DNA of 64,000 bases from an uncultured Bacteroidota bacterium (lineage in GTDB: Bacteria > Bacteroidota > Bacteroidia > Flavobacteriales > Flavobacteriaceae): positions 310,001-374,000 of the forward strand of contig CACMHY010000001.1 of the NCBI GenBank assembly GCA_902613595.1, read 5' to 3'. The first letter of the stretch is position 1. Each line of letters begins with the position of its first letter. A model generated the notes under the pieces. That model made no database searches and was not told the origin of the DNA. It worked only from the letters and a program-made list of their open reading frames with translations. Made by a program: the position numbers and the translations under genes. This document shows, in pieces, positions 1 through 8,690 of this stretch.

Positions 1-203
1 CCACCCGTAAGAATTACTAGTTTTGCCCTTTTTTCTGATAATTTAAGCGCACCGATAATATCGTCTTTTTTATCTGAAATGCTTGTTATTTGTGTAATCT
101 CAATTCCAATATCATTAAGTACTTTTGCTAAAAATACAGAATTAGTATTTACAATTTGGCCAATGAGAATTTCATCACCTATAGTTATAAGTTCTGCTTT
201 CAT
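1..203 (-). CDS. cinA: CinA-like protein, N-terminal fragment (cut by window edge)
   Basis: The translation from the ATG at 203 begins MKAELITIGDEILIGQIV and continues in frame to base 1 with no stop, so only the first 67 residues or so are present. This opening, together with a later ILTGG at the edge, is the MoaB/MogA-like nucleotide-binding start of the CinA family (competence/damage-inducible protein; many members also carry a C-terminal nicotinamide-nucleotide amidase domain, which cannot be checked here). The start codon overlaps the stop of the upstream FAH-family gene as ATGA, so the two are translationally coupled in one minus-strand operon. The family call is secure; whether the amidase domain follows is unknown. 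Confidence 0.85.
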   Translation of the reverse strand, partial: MKAELITIGDEILIGQIVNTNSVFLAKVLNDIGIEITQITSISDKKDDIIGALKLSEKRAKLVILTG

Positions 204-811
204 TTAATATTAATTGAAAAAGCTATTTTTCTTTCTAAATAACCCCTTAAATTATCATTTTTATAAATATTCCCCACCCCTGAGGGAGTTCCAGTAAATA
301 AAACATCACCAATCTTGAGAGTAAAAAATGTTGAGACATAACTTATTAGCTCATCTATCTTCCATAACATTTTATTTGTATTCCCAATTTGAACTTTAGA
401 ACCATTTCTTTCTAAAGAAAAGTTGATGTTATTTATATTTTTAAATTCTTTCTTTGAAAACCAATGACCAATTAAGGTTGAACCATCAAAAGATTTTGCC
501 TTCTCCCATGGTAGGCTTTTAGATTTTAATTCATTTTGTAGTGATCTTGCGGTGAAATCAATTCCTAGACCTATTTCATCGTAATACTTTGGGGCAAACT
601 TGGTTTGAATATGTTTACCAATTTTATTAATTCTGACTAAAAGTTCAACCTCATAGTGAATATCATTTGTAAAATGAGGAAAAAAAAATGGTTGTTTTTT
701 TTGAATGATTGAAGTGTCGGGTTTAATAAATAATATGGGCTCATCCGGTTTATCGTTTTTTAATTCTTCAATATGATCGACATAATTTCTTCCTACACAA
801 ATAATTTTCAC
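200..811 (-). CDS. Fumarylacetoacetate hydrolase (FAH) family protein
   Basis: This 203-residue protein has the single FAH fold typical of FAHD1-like acylpyruvases, oxaloacetate decarboxylases and 2-hydroxyhepta-dienedioate isomerases. It starts MKIICVGRNYVDH. The divalent-metal ligands are visible in HYEVELLV (about residues 52-59) and in the GIDFTARSLQ segment (about 83-92), which is followed by the WEKAKSFDGS region and the C-terminal FTGTPSGVG signature. The length is the usual one for single-domain members. It lies 4 bases after the exonuclease gene and overlaps cinA by an ATGA, so it sits inside one operon. The fold is certain, but the exact substrate is not readable from the sequence. 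Confidence 0.9.
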   Translation of the reverse strand: MKIICVGRNYVDHIEELKNDKPDEPILFIKPDTSIIQKKQPFFFPHFTNDIHYEVELLVRINKIGKHIQTKFAPKYYDEIGLGIDFTARSLQNELKSKSLPWEKAKSFDGSTLIGHWFSKKEFKNINNINFSLERNGSKVQIGNTNKMLWKIDELISYVSTFFTLKIGDVLFTGTPSGVGNIYKNDNLRGYLERKIAFSINIK

Positions 812-815
812 AAAT

Positions 816-1589
816 TTATTCTTTAGTGTTCATTGAATTTAACTTTATTTCTGTTAAAATCTTCTTGGTATATCTTGGAAAGTCAGCATTTAGAATCCAT
901 CCAAAATATCCAGGCTCTTCATTAAGTATTTCATTAACTTTTTTTCCCCTATGCTTACCAAAACCAAAACAAATTTCATCATCTTTATTATAAATTAGAA
1001 ACCCTGCAAAATCAGCTGTTTTTTTTCTAGTACTAAAATGATTCAAAAATTCTACATTCGGTTCTAATTCTGAATAACGATCTAATTGTGCAAGCAAAAC
1101 ATCGAGTGTTGCATTTGCGTCAGCAATAGCAGTATGGGCATCAGTGAGCTCCTTATCACAATAAAACTTTAAAGCAGCCGAAAGAGTCCTTGACTCCATT
1201 TTATGAAATATATTTTGTACATCAATTGTCTTTGTATTTTTAAAATCGAAATCTAAGTCTGCTCTTAACAATTCTTCAACTAGAAGGGGTATGTCAAATC
1301 TGTCTGAATTAAAACCAGCTAAATCACAGCCTTTTAAAAAATTGTATATATTTCGGGCTTTATCTTTAAATTTTGGTTCATTCGCAACCATCTCATCAGT
1401 TATCCCATGGATTAGAGTAGATTCAGGAGGTATCGGAATCCCGGGGTTTAATCTAATTTCAAGTAATTCTCTTGAACCATCAATATTAACTTTGATTATT
1501 GCAATTTCTATTATGCGGTCCTTGCTTACGTCAGTCCCAGTTGTTTCCAAGTCAAAAAAACAAAGTGGCTTAGTTAATTTTAATTTCAT
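816..1589 (-). CDS. DnaQ-like 3'-5' exonuclease with C-terminal extension
   Basis: The first ~175 residues are a DEDD-type exonuclease domain. Exo I is FFDLETTGTD near residue 12, Exo II lies in the AGFNSDRFDIPLL segment, and Exo III is seen in DAHTAIADANATLDVL (DEDDh type, with His preceding the last Asp). The C-terminal ~60 residues contain CFGFGKHRGKK and GYFGWIL, a small domain (DUF3820-like) often fused to such exonucleases in Bacteroidetes. The domain resembles the proofreading epsilon subunit of DNA polymerase III, but this fused form is better described as a general 3'-5' exonuclease. It lies in a minus-strand run with the E2 gene upstream and the FAH gene downstream. It may act in DNA repair or RNA trimming; the substrate is not determined. 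Confidence 0.88.
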   Translation of the reverse strand: MKLKLTKPLCFFDLETTGTDVSKDRIIEIAIIKVNIDGSRELLEIRLNPGIPIPPESTLIHGITDEMVANEPKFKDKARNIYNFLKGCDLAGFNSDRFDIPLLVEELLRADLDFDFKNTKTIDVQNIFHKMESRTLSAALKFYCDKELTDAHTAIADANATLDVLLAQLDRYSELEPNVEFLNHFSTRKKTADFAGFLIYNKDDEICFGFGKHRGKKVNEILNEEPGYFGWILNADFPRYTKKILTEIKLNSMNTKE

Positions 1590-1609
1590 TTATATATTTA
1601 TATACTTGT

Positions 1610-2953
1610 TTAGAAGGGAGAATTTTCATTCCAATTTTCAAGATATTCTGCTACACGTTTAACAAAAAGACCTCCAGTTGCACCATTTATAATACGATGA
1701 TCGTAGCTGTGGGATAGAATTACTTTTCTTCTTACACCTATAAAATCACCATTTGGGGTTTCGATAACTGAAGGCATTTTTCTAATTATACCAATTGCAA
1801 GAATCCCTACTTGTGGCTGATTTATAATTGGTGTACCCATAATGGATCCAAAATTTCCAATATTAGTAAATGTATATGTACCTTCTTGAACCTCCTCTGG
1901 TATTAGTTGATTTTTTCGTGCACGATTAGCCAAATCATTAACAGCCTTAGTGAGACCTACCAAATTTAAGTGATCAGCATTTTTTATAACTGGGACGATT
2001 AAATTACCATCTGGTAATGCAGTAGCCATACCAATATTAATTTCCTTTTTTATAATTATCCTGTCATTCTCAAGACTACTGTTTAACATTGGATAGTCCC
2101 TAAGAGCTTTTATAATTGCAGTTACAAATAGGGGGGTAAAAGTTAGTTTTTCATTTTCACGCTTTAAAAATGTCTCTTTCTCTTTTTCACGCCAATCCCA
2201 GAGATCTGTCACATCTGCTTCAATAAAAGACTGTACATGGGCAGAGGTTTCTAAACTTGATTTCATGTGTTCAGATACCAACTTCTCCATTCGTGTCATT
2301 TCTAAAATCTGATTTTGCCCTTTTAGAAGTGGTTCCGTGACTATAGGGTTTTCAATTGACGGGGTTAAGTCATTAGATTTTTTTTCATGGATTTTAGCTT
2401 TGGAAGAATCTTTAAAAGGTCTATTTTCTAAATAATTAAGTAGATCACTTTTTGTTAAACGTTGGTTTTTTCCTGTACCTGGAATTCTATCTAATTCTTC
2501 TTGAAGGATTCCTTCCTTTTTTGAAATACTTTTAATAAGAGGAGAATAAAAACGTTTTGCAGGCTCATCAACCCGAGAAGTTATTAAATTATCTATTGAA
2601 TCCATTTCTTCTTCCAAAATAGAAGCTACCACCTCAGTTTCTGATTTTTTATTCTTTTCGGGCTCGATAGGCTTTTCAGTTTGAACTGGTAATGATATAG
2701 AATCTATTTCTTCTTTTGTCTCAATTACTAAAAGGGTTTCTCCAACCTGCACGACATCATTTTCTTTAAATCGCTGTTCTATAATAACACCCTCAACTTC
2801 AGAAGTTACATCGGTATCAACCTTATCAGTCGCAATCTCAACAATAGGATCATCTAATATTACCTTATCACCTACCTGCTTTAACCATTTAGTTACAGTT
2901 GCCTCAGTTACACTTTCACCCATTTTAGGTAATTTAAAATAATATTGTCCCAT
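1610..2953 (-). CDS. 2-oxo acid dehydrogenase E2 component (dihydrolipoamide acyltransferase)
   Basis: The 447 residues show the standard E2 layout. An N-terminal lipoyl domain carries the lipoylated Lys in EIATDKVDTDV (about residue 43). A charged linker follows, then a peripheral subunit-binding domain (YSPLIKSISKKEGI, about 136-175), then a catalytic acyltransferase domain from about residue 215. The protein would carry acyl groups between E1 and E3 of a branched-chain 2-oxoacid or similar dehydrogenase; the E1 and E3 genes are not nearby. The active-site motif reads SYDHRIINGATGG, so the His (residue 419) is present but the usual Asp of HxxxDG is Asn (residue 423, codon at 1685-1687). The ATG at 2953 begins MGQYYFKLPKMGESVTEATV, the normal E2 start. 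Branched-chain E2 is the most likely identity, but the acyl specificity is uncertain. Confidence 0.92.
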   Translation of the reverse strand: MGQYYFKLPKMGESVTEATVTKWLKQVGDKVILDDPIVEIATDKVDTDVTSEVEGVIIEQRFKENDVVQVGETLLVIETKEEIDSISLPVQTEKPIEPEKNKKSETEVVASILEEEMDSIDNLITSRVDEPAKRFYSPLIKSISKKEGILQEELDRIPGTGKNQRLTKSDLLNYLENRPFKDSSKAKIHEKKSNDLTPSIENPIVTEPLLKGQNQILEMTRMEKLVSEHMKSSLETSAHVQSFIEADVTDLWDWREKEKETFLKRENEKLTFTPLFVTAIIKALRDYPMLNSSLENDRIIIKKEINIGMATALPDGNLIVPVIKNADHLNLVGLTKAVNDLANRARKNQLIPEEVQEGTYTFTNIGNFGSIMGTPIINQPQVGILAIGIIRKMPSVIETPNGDFIGVRRKVILSHSYDHRIINGATGGLFVKRVAEYLENWNENSPF

Positions 2954-2969
2954 ATAGTATTTAGTTTTG

Positions 2970-2977
2970 CAAAAATA
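2970..2977 (-). promoter_or_regulatory. Candidate -7 promoter box (TATTTTTG) for the E2 operon
   Basis: The minus strand reads TATTTTTG here, fitting the Bacteroidetes TAnnTTTG promoter element, 16 bases before the E2 start codon. No convincing -33 TTTG was found at the usual spacing. In AT-rich DNA this motif also arises by chance, so the call rests mainly on position. Confidence 0.3.
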
Positions 2978-3033
2978 TCAATTTTTACTTGGCAATAATG
3001 AATTTATTATTGACCAAAATATTAACTCAGAAA

Positions 3034-3654
3034 TCAATTTTTTGTCATAGAGGATTCAAAAGGAATTCGAGCTAAAATTGATCTTCCTAGTGTGACCTCA
3101 TCGGTATATTCTAATTCATCTCCTACTGGTATTCCTCTTGCTATTGTTGATGTTTTAACACTATAAGGCTGTATTAATTTGTATATGTAAAAATTTGTTG
3201 TGTCAGCTTCCATAGTGGCACTTAGAGCAAAAATTATTTCTTCTACCTCTCCAATTTTAACTTTTTCAACCAACGAATCAATTTTTAAATCTTTTGGACC
3301 TATGCCATCCATAGGTGAAATAATTCCACCTAAAACATGATATATCCCTTGAAATTGGCCCGTATTTTCGATTGCCATTACATCGCGAATATCCTCAACA
3401 ACACAAAGAATTTTTTTGTTACGTTTTAAATTAGAACATATCTCACAAAGTTTCTGGTCAGATAAATTGTGACAACTTTCACAAAACATAACAAATTCTC
3501 TGAGGTTATTAAGAGACTTGGAAAGTGCTAGCGTTTGATCTTTAGGCTGCTTAAGTAGATAAAGTGCTAAACGCAAAGCCGTCCTTCGTCCAATTCCTGG
3601 AAGTTGAGCAATTTCTTGAACGGCATTTTCGAGTAATTTTGAAGAAAAATTCAT
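3034..3654 (-). CDS. recR: Recombination mediator protein RecR
   Basis: RecR works with RecO (and RecF) to load RecA on single-stranded DNA at gaps and breaks. The protein has an N-terminal helix-hairpin-helix ([18 protein letters not shown], about residues 17-34), a zinc finger with the four Cys of CESCHNL...CEIC (about 57-72), and a TOPRIM domain ([18 protein letters not shown]) with the typical [12 protein letters not shown] segment. The length (about 206 residues) matches the family. The ATG at 3654 is the better start; a TTG two codons upstream is also open. It is divergent from the symporter and has a promoter-like box only three bases before the ATG. Confidence 0.97.
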   Translation of the reverse strand: MNFSSKLLENAVQEIAQLPGIGRRTALRLALYLLKQPKDQTLALSKSLNNLREFVMFCESCHNLSDQKLCEICSNLKRNKKILCVVEDIRDVMAIENTGQFQGIYHVLGGIISPMDGIGPKDLKIDSLVEKVKIGEVEEIIFALSATMEADTTNFYIYKLIQPYSVKTSTIARGIPVGDELEYTDEVTLGRSILARIPFESSMTKN

Positions 3655-3657
3655 AGA

Positions 3658-3665
3658 CAAATTTA
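3658..3665 (-). promoter_or_regulatory. Candidate -7 promoter box (TAAATTTG) in front of recR
   Basis: TAAATTTG on the minus strand fits TAnnTTTG and ends three bases before the recR ATG. If it is functional, transcription would start at or just inside the start codon, giving a leaderless or nearly leaderless mRNA. No matching -33 element was seen. Confidence 0.35.
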
Positions 3666-3716
3666 CAAAAATCTAGGCTTTTAGTTTTTGTATATTAGTT
3701 TAAAAATGATTCATCA

Positions 3717-5183
3717 ATGATTACTCCCACCTTCATTCTTTTTCTTATAGTTGGATATTTTTTTGTTTTGATGGTAATTTCATTTTTAGTATCAAAGGAA
3801 GATTCAAACGAAACATTTTTTACAGCTAATCGTAATTCTCCATGGTATCTTGTTGCCTTCGGAATGGTTGGAGCATCTTTATCTGGGGTTACATTTATAT
3901 CAGTGCCTGGATGGGTTCAAGCTTCTCAGTTTACATATTTTCAAGTAGTTTTAGGATACCTGATAGGCTACATTATAGTTGCTTATATTTTGCTCCCTGT
4001 TTATTACAATAATAATGTAACATCTATTTATGAATATCTTTCAATCCGATTTGGTAAAAAGAGTCATTTTGCAGGAGCTTTTTTTTTCTTTCTATCTAGA
4101 GTCCTAGGTGCTTCTTTTCGATTATTTTTAGTTTCAATTGTTTTACAACAATTTATTTTTAAAACCTGGAATATACCATTTGAAGTAACTGTAGTAATAT
4201 CGATAATATTAATTTGGATATACACCCAAAAAGGAGGAATAAAGACGATTGTATTTACAGATACACTTCAGACTAGTCTCATGATTTTATCAGTCATATT
4301 ATCAATTTATTACATAAATGAAGCTCTTGGCTTTACTTTTTATGAATTTATATTTTCGAAAGAGTTATCAAATTACAATCAAGTTTTTGTAAGTGACTCA
4401 ATATTGAGTCGTAATTACTTTATAAAATCAATCCTTGGTGGTGCATTTGTAACAATATGTATGACAGGTTTAGACCAAGATATGATGCAAAAGAATTTGA
4501 GTTGTCGGAATCTAAAAGATGCGCAAAAGAATATGGTCGTATTCAGTTTTGTATTGGTATTTGTAACAGGGCTATTTATGCTTCTGGGTGCTTTATTATA
4601 CATTTATGCAGGAAAACAAGGAATAAATGTTCCTTATGTGGATGGAAGTCCAAAAACAGATCTACTATTCCCAGAAATCGCATTAAATGGTAATCTCGGT
4701 TTTGGTGTCGCAATTACATTTATTTTAGGTTTAATAGCTGCTGCATATAGTAGCGCTGACAGTGCTCTTACATCACTAACAACATCTTTTTGCGTAGATT
4801 TTCTAAATTTTGAAAAAAAGAATCCAATTGATCAAAAGAACACTCGAAAAACAATTCACATTGGTATGAGTTTATTATTAATAATTATAGTAATCTTATT
4901 CAAATACATCTTGGATCGTAATGTAATTGACGGTCTTTTAACAGTTGCTGGATACACCTACGGACCGCTCCTAGGACTCTTTTCATTTGGCATCTTTACT
5001 AATTACAAAATAAAGGAGAATTTATTATGGCCTGTACTTTTGTTTGTTCTGCTATCTATAACCATGCTAGGTTATTTAGATTCAAGTTTTTTAGGTGGTT
5101 ACGAATTAGGTTACGAATTGCTTCCCTTAAATGGGCTTTTAACGTTTTTAGGATTAATATTGATTCGTAGAAAGCAGGACTAG
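3717..5183 (+). CDS. Sodium:solute symporter (SSS family)
   Basis: This 488-residue integral membrane protein has about 13 hydrophobic segments. It carries family features such as FFTANRNSPWYLVAFGMVGASLSG near residues 34-57, the RVLGASFRLFL segment, QKGGIKTIVFTDTLQT near 170-185, and the AAYSSADSALTSLTTSFCVDF region near 342-362. The last of these holds the Ser/Thr residues that form one Na+ site in this family. It would import a solute (sugar, amino acid, carboxylate or similar) with Na+ at the inner membrane; the substrate cannot be read. It is a single plus-strand gene divergent from recR, and its 3' end overlaps the convergent CoA-binding gene by 30 bases. Confidence 0.9.
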   Translation: MITPTFILFLIVGYFFVLMVISFLVSKEDSNETFFTANRNSPWYLVAFGMVGASLSGVTFISVPGWVQASQFTYFQVVLGYLIGYIIVAYILLPVYYNNNVTSIYEYLSIRFGKKSHFAGAFFFFLSRVLGASFRLFLVSIVLQQFIFKTWNIPFEVTVVISIILIWIYTQKGGIKTIVFTDTLQTSLMILSVILSIYYINEALGFTFYEFIFSKELSNYNQVFVSDSILSRNYFIKSILGGAFVTICMTGLDQDMMQKNLSCRNLKDAQKNMVVFSFVLVFVTGLFMLLGALLYIYAGKQGINVPYVDGSPKTDLLFPEIALNGNLGFGVAITFILGLIAAAYSSADSALTSLTTSFCVDFLNFEKKNPIDQKNTRKTIHIGMSLLLIIIVILFKYILDRNVIDGLLTVAGYTYGPLLGLFSFGIFTNYKIKENLLWPVLLFVLLSITMLGYLDSSFLGGYELGYELLPLNGLLTFLGLILIRRKQD

Positions 5184-5519
5184 ACTACAGACATTTTCCC
5201 AAAAAATATTTTTTTTGTCTAATAACTTGTTGAATCTGTGATTTTCTGTACCTGGATTAAACAATACTCTTTTAGGTTCTAGACTTATAACAAAATCAAA
5301 ATATTCTTCTTGTAAAATTGGTCGAATATAAAGAGATACCGTATGAATATTTTCTTGGGGTTTTAAGGGAGAGACAATTTCTATAGATTCAATTTTCCCC
5401 TGGTTTGGACCCATTGGTACTACTGGAATATTTTTGCTCTTTAATATCGTAACTACTTTATAAGAGTACCTACTTGGATTGGTTGAAGCGCCAATAACTA
5501 GTGTCTTTAAACTTACCAT
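5154..5519 (-). CDS. CoA-binding domain protein (YccU/CoA_binding_2-like)
   Basis: The protein is 121 residues with a Rossmann-type nucleotide-binding start (KTLVIGASTNPSRYSYKVV, about residues 5-23), followed by the PVVPMGPNQGKIES and FNPGTEN segments seen in small stand-alone CoA-binding proteins. Its biochemical role is not established; homologues are thought to bind CoA. It starts inside the end of the FabH-like gene (7-base overlap), so the two are cotranscribed, and its 3' end overlaps the symporter gene on the other strand. Confidence 0.85.
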   Translation of the reverse strand: MVSLKTLVIGASTNPSRYSYKVVTILKSKNIPVVPMGPNQGKIESIEIVSPLKPQENIHTVSLYIRPILQEEYFDFVISLEPKRVLFNPGTENHRFNKLLDKKNIFWENVCSLVLLSTNQY

Positions 5520-6520
5520 TTTATAGAAATACTACCCCATGTAAAACCGCTTCCAAAAGCAGCTAAGATCACTTTACTATCTTCTTTTATTTTACTCTCC
5601 TCCCAGGCTTCTGTGAGAGCAATAGGTATTGAAGCAGCAGTCGTATTTCCATAAACTTGGATGTTATTGAAAACTTGATCATCTCTTAAACCAAACTTTT
5701 TTTGAACAAATTGTGAAATTCGAAGATTTGCTTGATGTGGAATTAACATATCTATATCGCTCGGTTGCCAACCAGTCTTTTTTAAACCAGCATTTATGAC
5801 TTCAGAAAATCGGATAACAGCATTTTTAAAAACGAACTGACCATTCATATGGGGAAAATAAGAAACATCATCAGGATCATTTTCTCCCAAAATTTCTGGA
5901 ACCCAGCGTCTAGTATTTGGACCAATTAAAGAAAGTTCCTCTGCATATTTCCCCTCAGAGTGAAGTTGGGAATGCAAAATACCTTTATTTTTATTTTCTG
6001 AACGTGTCATTACAATTGCACCTGCACCATCTCCAAAAATTACCGAAATGTTTCTTCCCCTTGTATTCATTTCTAATCCTCCTGAGTGATATTCTGATCC
6101 TATAACTAAAACATTTTTATACATACCGGTTTTGATAAATTGATCTGCAGTGGCTGCAGCATATATAAATCCTGAACACTGCATGCGAATATCCATTGCA
6201 GGACAATCTGGAATGTCTAATGCATCTTGGACTAATACTCCTGATCCAGGAAAATAGTAATCTGGGCTTAAGGTAGCAAATAAGATCAAATCAATTTCTT
6301 TAGATGTTATACCTGCCCTCTCAATTGCAATTTTTGATGCTTTCACACCCATTGTAAATGTAGTATCATCACTTCCCTTTACAATGTGCCTTCTTTCTCT
6401 AATTCCAGTTCTTTCTTGTATCCAAGCATCAGTAGTATCCATTATTTTTTCTAGATCAGCGTTGGAAACAATGTTATCAGGTAAATATTTACCTAATCCA
6501 ATAATTTTTGAATTATACAT
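5513..6520 (-). CDS. 3-oxoacyl-ACP synthase III family protein (FabH-like)
   Basis: The 335 residues cover a complete thiolase-fold condensing enzyme. The start, with TTDAWIQERTGIRERRH, is the FabH signature. The catalytic triad is visible as Cys in MQCSGFIYAAATAD (about residue 119), His in LIPHQANLRI (about 262) and Asn in VYGNTTAASIPIAL (about 292). FabH starts fatty-acid elongation by condensing acyl-CoA with malonyl-ACP. Flavobacteria commonly hold extra FabH-like synthases outside the fab cluster, and the neighbours here (CoA-binding protein, AarF kinase) do not show that this is the main fatty-acid enzyme. I therefore keep the name at family level. It is the first gene of a two-gene unit with the CoA-binding protein. 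Confidence 0.88.
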   Translation of the reverse strand: MYNSKIIGLGKYLPDNIVSNADLEKIMDTTDAWIQERTGIRERRHIVKGSDDTTFTMGVKASKIAIERAGITSKEIDLILFATLSPDYYFPGSGVLVQDALDIPDCPAMDIRMQCSGFIYAAATADQFIKTGMYKNVLVIGSEYHSGGLEMNTRGRNISVIFGDGAGAIVMTRSENKNKGILHSQLHSEGKYAEELSLIGPNTRRWVPEILGENDPDDVSYFPHMNGQFVFKNAVIRFSEVINAGLKKTGWQPSDIDMLIPHQANLRISQFVQKKFGLRDDQVFNNIQVYGNTTAASIPIALTEAWEESKIKEDSKVILAAFGSGFTWGSISIKW

Positions 6521-6583
6521 TTAAATCAATTTAAAGGTAAAATACATTTTTTAAATAAAAATCCATGTAAACAGGACCTTTAA

Positions 6584-7891
6584 TTAAATATATTTTTGAT
6601 AAGAATCTGTTTCGATTTTTGCATTTAAATCATGAAGAAGGTGATATAATCCAAAAAAAGTACGATTGATATATATGAAATGTTTTGATCCTCTATTTCC
6701 GTTCAATTTTCTCAACTTCGGATCTTCAGTAAATTCATTTAAAAGCCCTGAAATTTTTTCCCAAAATTGTTGATTTGAGAAGTCAAAATATTTACTCTGA
6801 AAAGGGAGTGTAAATAAACGCATCATTTTTTGAAACAGGCTTGTAAAAAAAGTGGCTTCTTCATTCGTATCGTAAGGAGTAAGGATTTCAAGTTCTTTTA
6901 ATAATCCTTTAAAAATTTTCAAGTCTTCAATATTTTCTTTTTTTGAAAGCTCAAAATATGGAACATAAAAATTCTCAGGTATTTCTTTTATACATCCAAA
7001 ATCTATGGCAATCAAAGATCCCTTCTTTGAAACTAAAAAGTTTCCTGGGTGTGGATCAGCCTGAACTTTTTTTAAACCGTGGATTTGGAACATATAAAAA
7101 TCCCAAAGTGTTTGACCCAAATTATTATTTTTAGTATTCGTTTTATTTTTTTTTACAAACTCCGAAAGATGAATGCCTTCCATCCAGTCCATTGTCAGAG
7201 TTTTTGATGTGGTCAATTCCGGATAATAATTAGGAAAAATTAAATTTGGTATTTTACTACAAGCTTTAGAGATGAATTGGCTGTTTTTAAGTTCAATTTC
7301 GTAGTCGGTTTCTTCAAGCAGCTTATATTCGACTTCTTGAAAATATTTTTCTGTGTCTTTACCTTTCAGATTAAAAATTTTGAGTGCAATTGGTTTAACA
7401 ATTGATAAATCAGAACTTATACTATTTGCAACCCCAGGATATTGAATTTTTACAGCAAGCATTTTACCATTTTTTGTTGCCCGATGAACTTGTCCGATGC
7501 TCGCAGCATTCTCAGATTTTACATTGAATGTGTCAAAAATATTTTCCGGATCAGACCCTAAGTATCTCTTTAAAGATTTCTTGACTAATGGCCAGGATAG
7601 AGGAGGAACAGAGAATTGAGATAAGCTGAACCTTTCAACATAAGCCTTTGGTAAAAGATTTTTCTCCATACTTAACATTTGTGCGAGCTTTAATGCACTT
7701 CCTTTTAACTCCTTTAAACCATCATAAATATCACTCGCATTTTTTTCATCGAGACGTGACCTGTCGTTTTGACCAAAAATAAATTTCTCGCCATAATATC
7801 TTAAGTAATTGCCCCCTAACTTTACCCCAGTACCTACCAGTTTAGTTGCTCGTTCAATCTTATTTGTTGGAATTGAATTTAGTGTCTTCAA
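6584..7891 (-). CDS. ABC1/AarF/UbiB-family atypical protein kinase-like protein
   Basis: This 435-residue protein has the hallmarks of the ADCK/UbiB family: the KxGQ-type N-terminal motif as ALKLAQMLSM (about residues 66-75), the nucleotide-binding Lys in AVKIQYPGV, the catalytic-loop-like ADPHPGNFLV and the metal-binding IDFGCIKEI. Members support ubiquinone or menaquinone metabolism or lipid homeostasis, apparently as ATPases rather than ordinary kinases. No long C-terminal membrane helix is obvious, unlike E. coli UbiB. The start directly abuts the stop of the TetR-type gene, so the pair forms one operon that could be controlled by that regulator. Confidence 0.9.
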   Translation of the reverse strand: MKTLNSIPTNKIERATKLVGTGVKLGGNYLRYYGEKFIFGQNDRSRLDEKNASDIYDGLKELKGSALKLAQMLSMEKNLLPKAYVERFSLSQFSVPPLSWPLVKKSLKRYLGSDPENIFDTFNVKSENAASIGQVHRATKNGKMLAVKIQYPGVANSISSDLSIVKPIALKIFNLKGKDTEKYFQEVEYKLLEETDYEIELKNSQFISKACSKIPNLIFPNYYPELTTSKTLTMDWMEGIHLSEFVKKNKTNTKNNNLGQTLWDFYMFQIHGLKKVQADPHPGNFLVSKKGSLIAIDFGCIKEIPENFYVPYFELSKKENIEDLKIFKGLLKELEILTPYDTNEEATFFTSLFQKMMRLFTLPFQSKYFDFSNQQFWEKISGLLNEFTEDPKLRKLNGNRGSKHFIYINRTFFGLYHLLHDLNAKIETDSYQKYI

Positions 7892-8548
7892 TTAATTCGT
7901 TTTAATTTTTTCTTCCCAAAGAAACTTACCAAAATCTACGATGCTATCTAATGGTGTGTTATCAAATAAATCAAAAACAGATCTTACAGATTTTTCAATT
8001 GCAATATCAGTCTTTTCGAATCCAGGTGATCTATCTTCAATCCAGAATCTCATTAAAAATAAAAGCTGAATCCATGCCCCTTCAGAAAAAATTTTTGATG
8101 GATGCTTTGTAAAGTTCGACTTTTTTGATGCGTTCCCTTGTTCAATAAGATTTGTTGTGAATTTTTTAAAGAGTGACCTAAGTCCTTTTAAAATTGAAAG
8201 TTTTTGAATATTATTTTCAAATTCACCTAATTCAAGTAGAACATAACTCCTATTTAGTTTAAGTACCTCAAAAAAAGTAAAATAAAATGATAGTAATTTT
8301 TCTTTCGGTAATTGAGAGGAAAATTCTTTTGAATTACTTATTAATTCATAAGTATTATTATAAAATTGGCAGAATATTTGGTCTCTAACATGATTTAGAG
8401 ATCCAAAGTGATCATAAAATTCAGTCTCTTTAATATTTGTTTTTTTACAAAATAGATACACCGATTTGAGTTGACCATTTTCTTCCAAAGCAAGTTTTGA
8501 GTATTCATCAAATATTTTCTCTTTTATATTTTTAGATTTCTTTTTCAT
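7892..8548 (-). CDS. TetR-type transcriptional regulator
   Basis: The protein is about 218 residues from the ATG at 8548; a TTG two codons earlier is also open. The N-terminal ~60 residues form a TetR-like helix-turn-helix, seen in FDEYSKLALEENG and in CKKTNIKETEFYDHFGSLNHV, where FYDHFGS is the usual end of the recognition region. The remaining ~155 residues are an all-helical ligand/dimer domain that I can only place as a Bacteroidetes-specific type. It is cotranscribed with the AarF-like gene and divergent from htpG. A palindromic element over its own promoter box suggests autoregulation. The ligand is unknown. Confidence 0.82.
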   Translation of the reverse strand: MKKKSKNIKEKIFDEYSKLALEENGQLKSVYLFCKKTNIKETEFYDHFGSLNHVRDQIFCQFYNNTYELISNSKEFSSQLPKEKLLSFYFTFFEVLKLNRSYVLLELGEFENNIQKLSILKGLRSLFKKFTTNLIEQGNASKKSNFTKHPSKIFSEGAWIQLLFLMRFWIEDRSPGFEKTDIAIEKSVRSVFDLFDNTPLDSIVDFGKFLWEEKIKTN

Positions 8549-8564
8549 TAACAAAATTTTAAAG

Positions 8565-8609
8565 ACAAATATAATTTGTTTAATTATTTTATTTAAAAAT
8601 TAAACAAAT
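8565..8609. promoter_or_regulatory. Palindromic operator candidate and TATATTTG promoter box of the TetR/AarF operon
   Basis: The minus strand carries TATATTTG at 8566-8573, a good TAnnTTTG box 17 bases before the regulator's ATG. It lies within ACAAAT-ATA-ATTTGT (8565-8579). A perfect 12-bp inverted repeat, ATTTGTTTAATT (8574-8585) and AATTAAACAAAT (8598-8609), lies directly beside it with a 12-base spacer. The 10-mer TAAACAAATA at 8601-8610 recurs at 8671-8680, close to the htpG start. The inference is that the TetR-type protein binds here and may also touch htpG; this is untested. Confidence 0.45.
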
Positions 8610-8690
8610 ACCAAAATACGAAATGCCACTTTGTCACAGAAATTAACATTGGTATTTTTTTTGACAATTTTAAACAAATAAAATTTAATT

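Noticed and set aside
1291-1662. Plus-strand frame across the exonuclease and E2 junction
   Set aside because: It is antisense to two recognisable genes and shows no domain.
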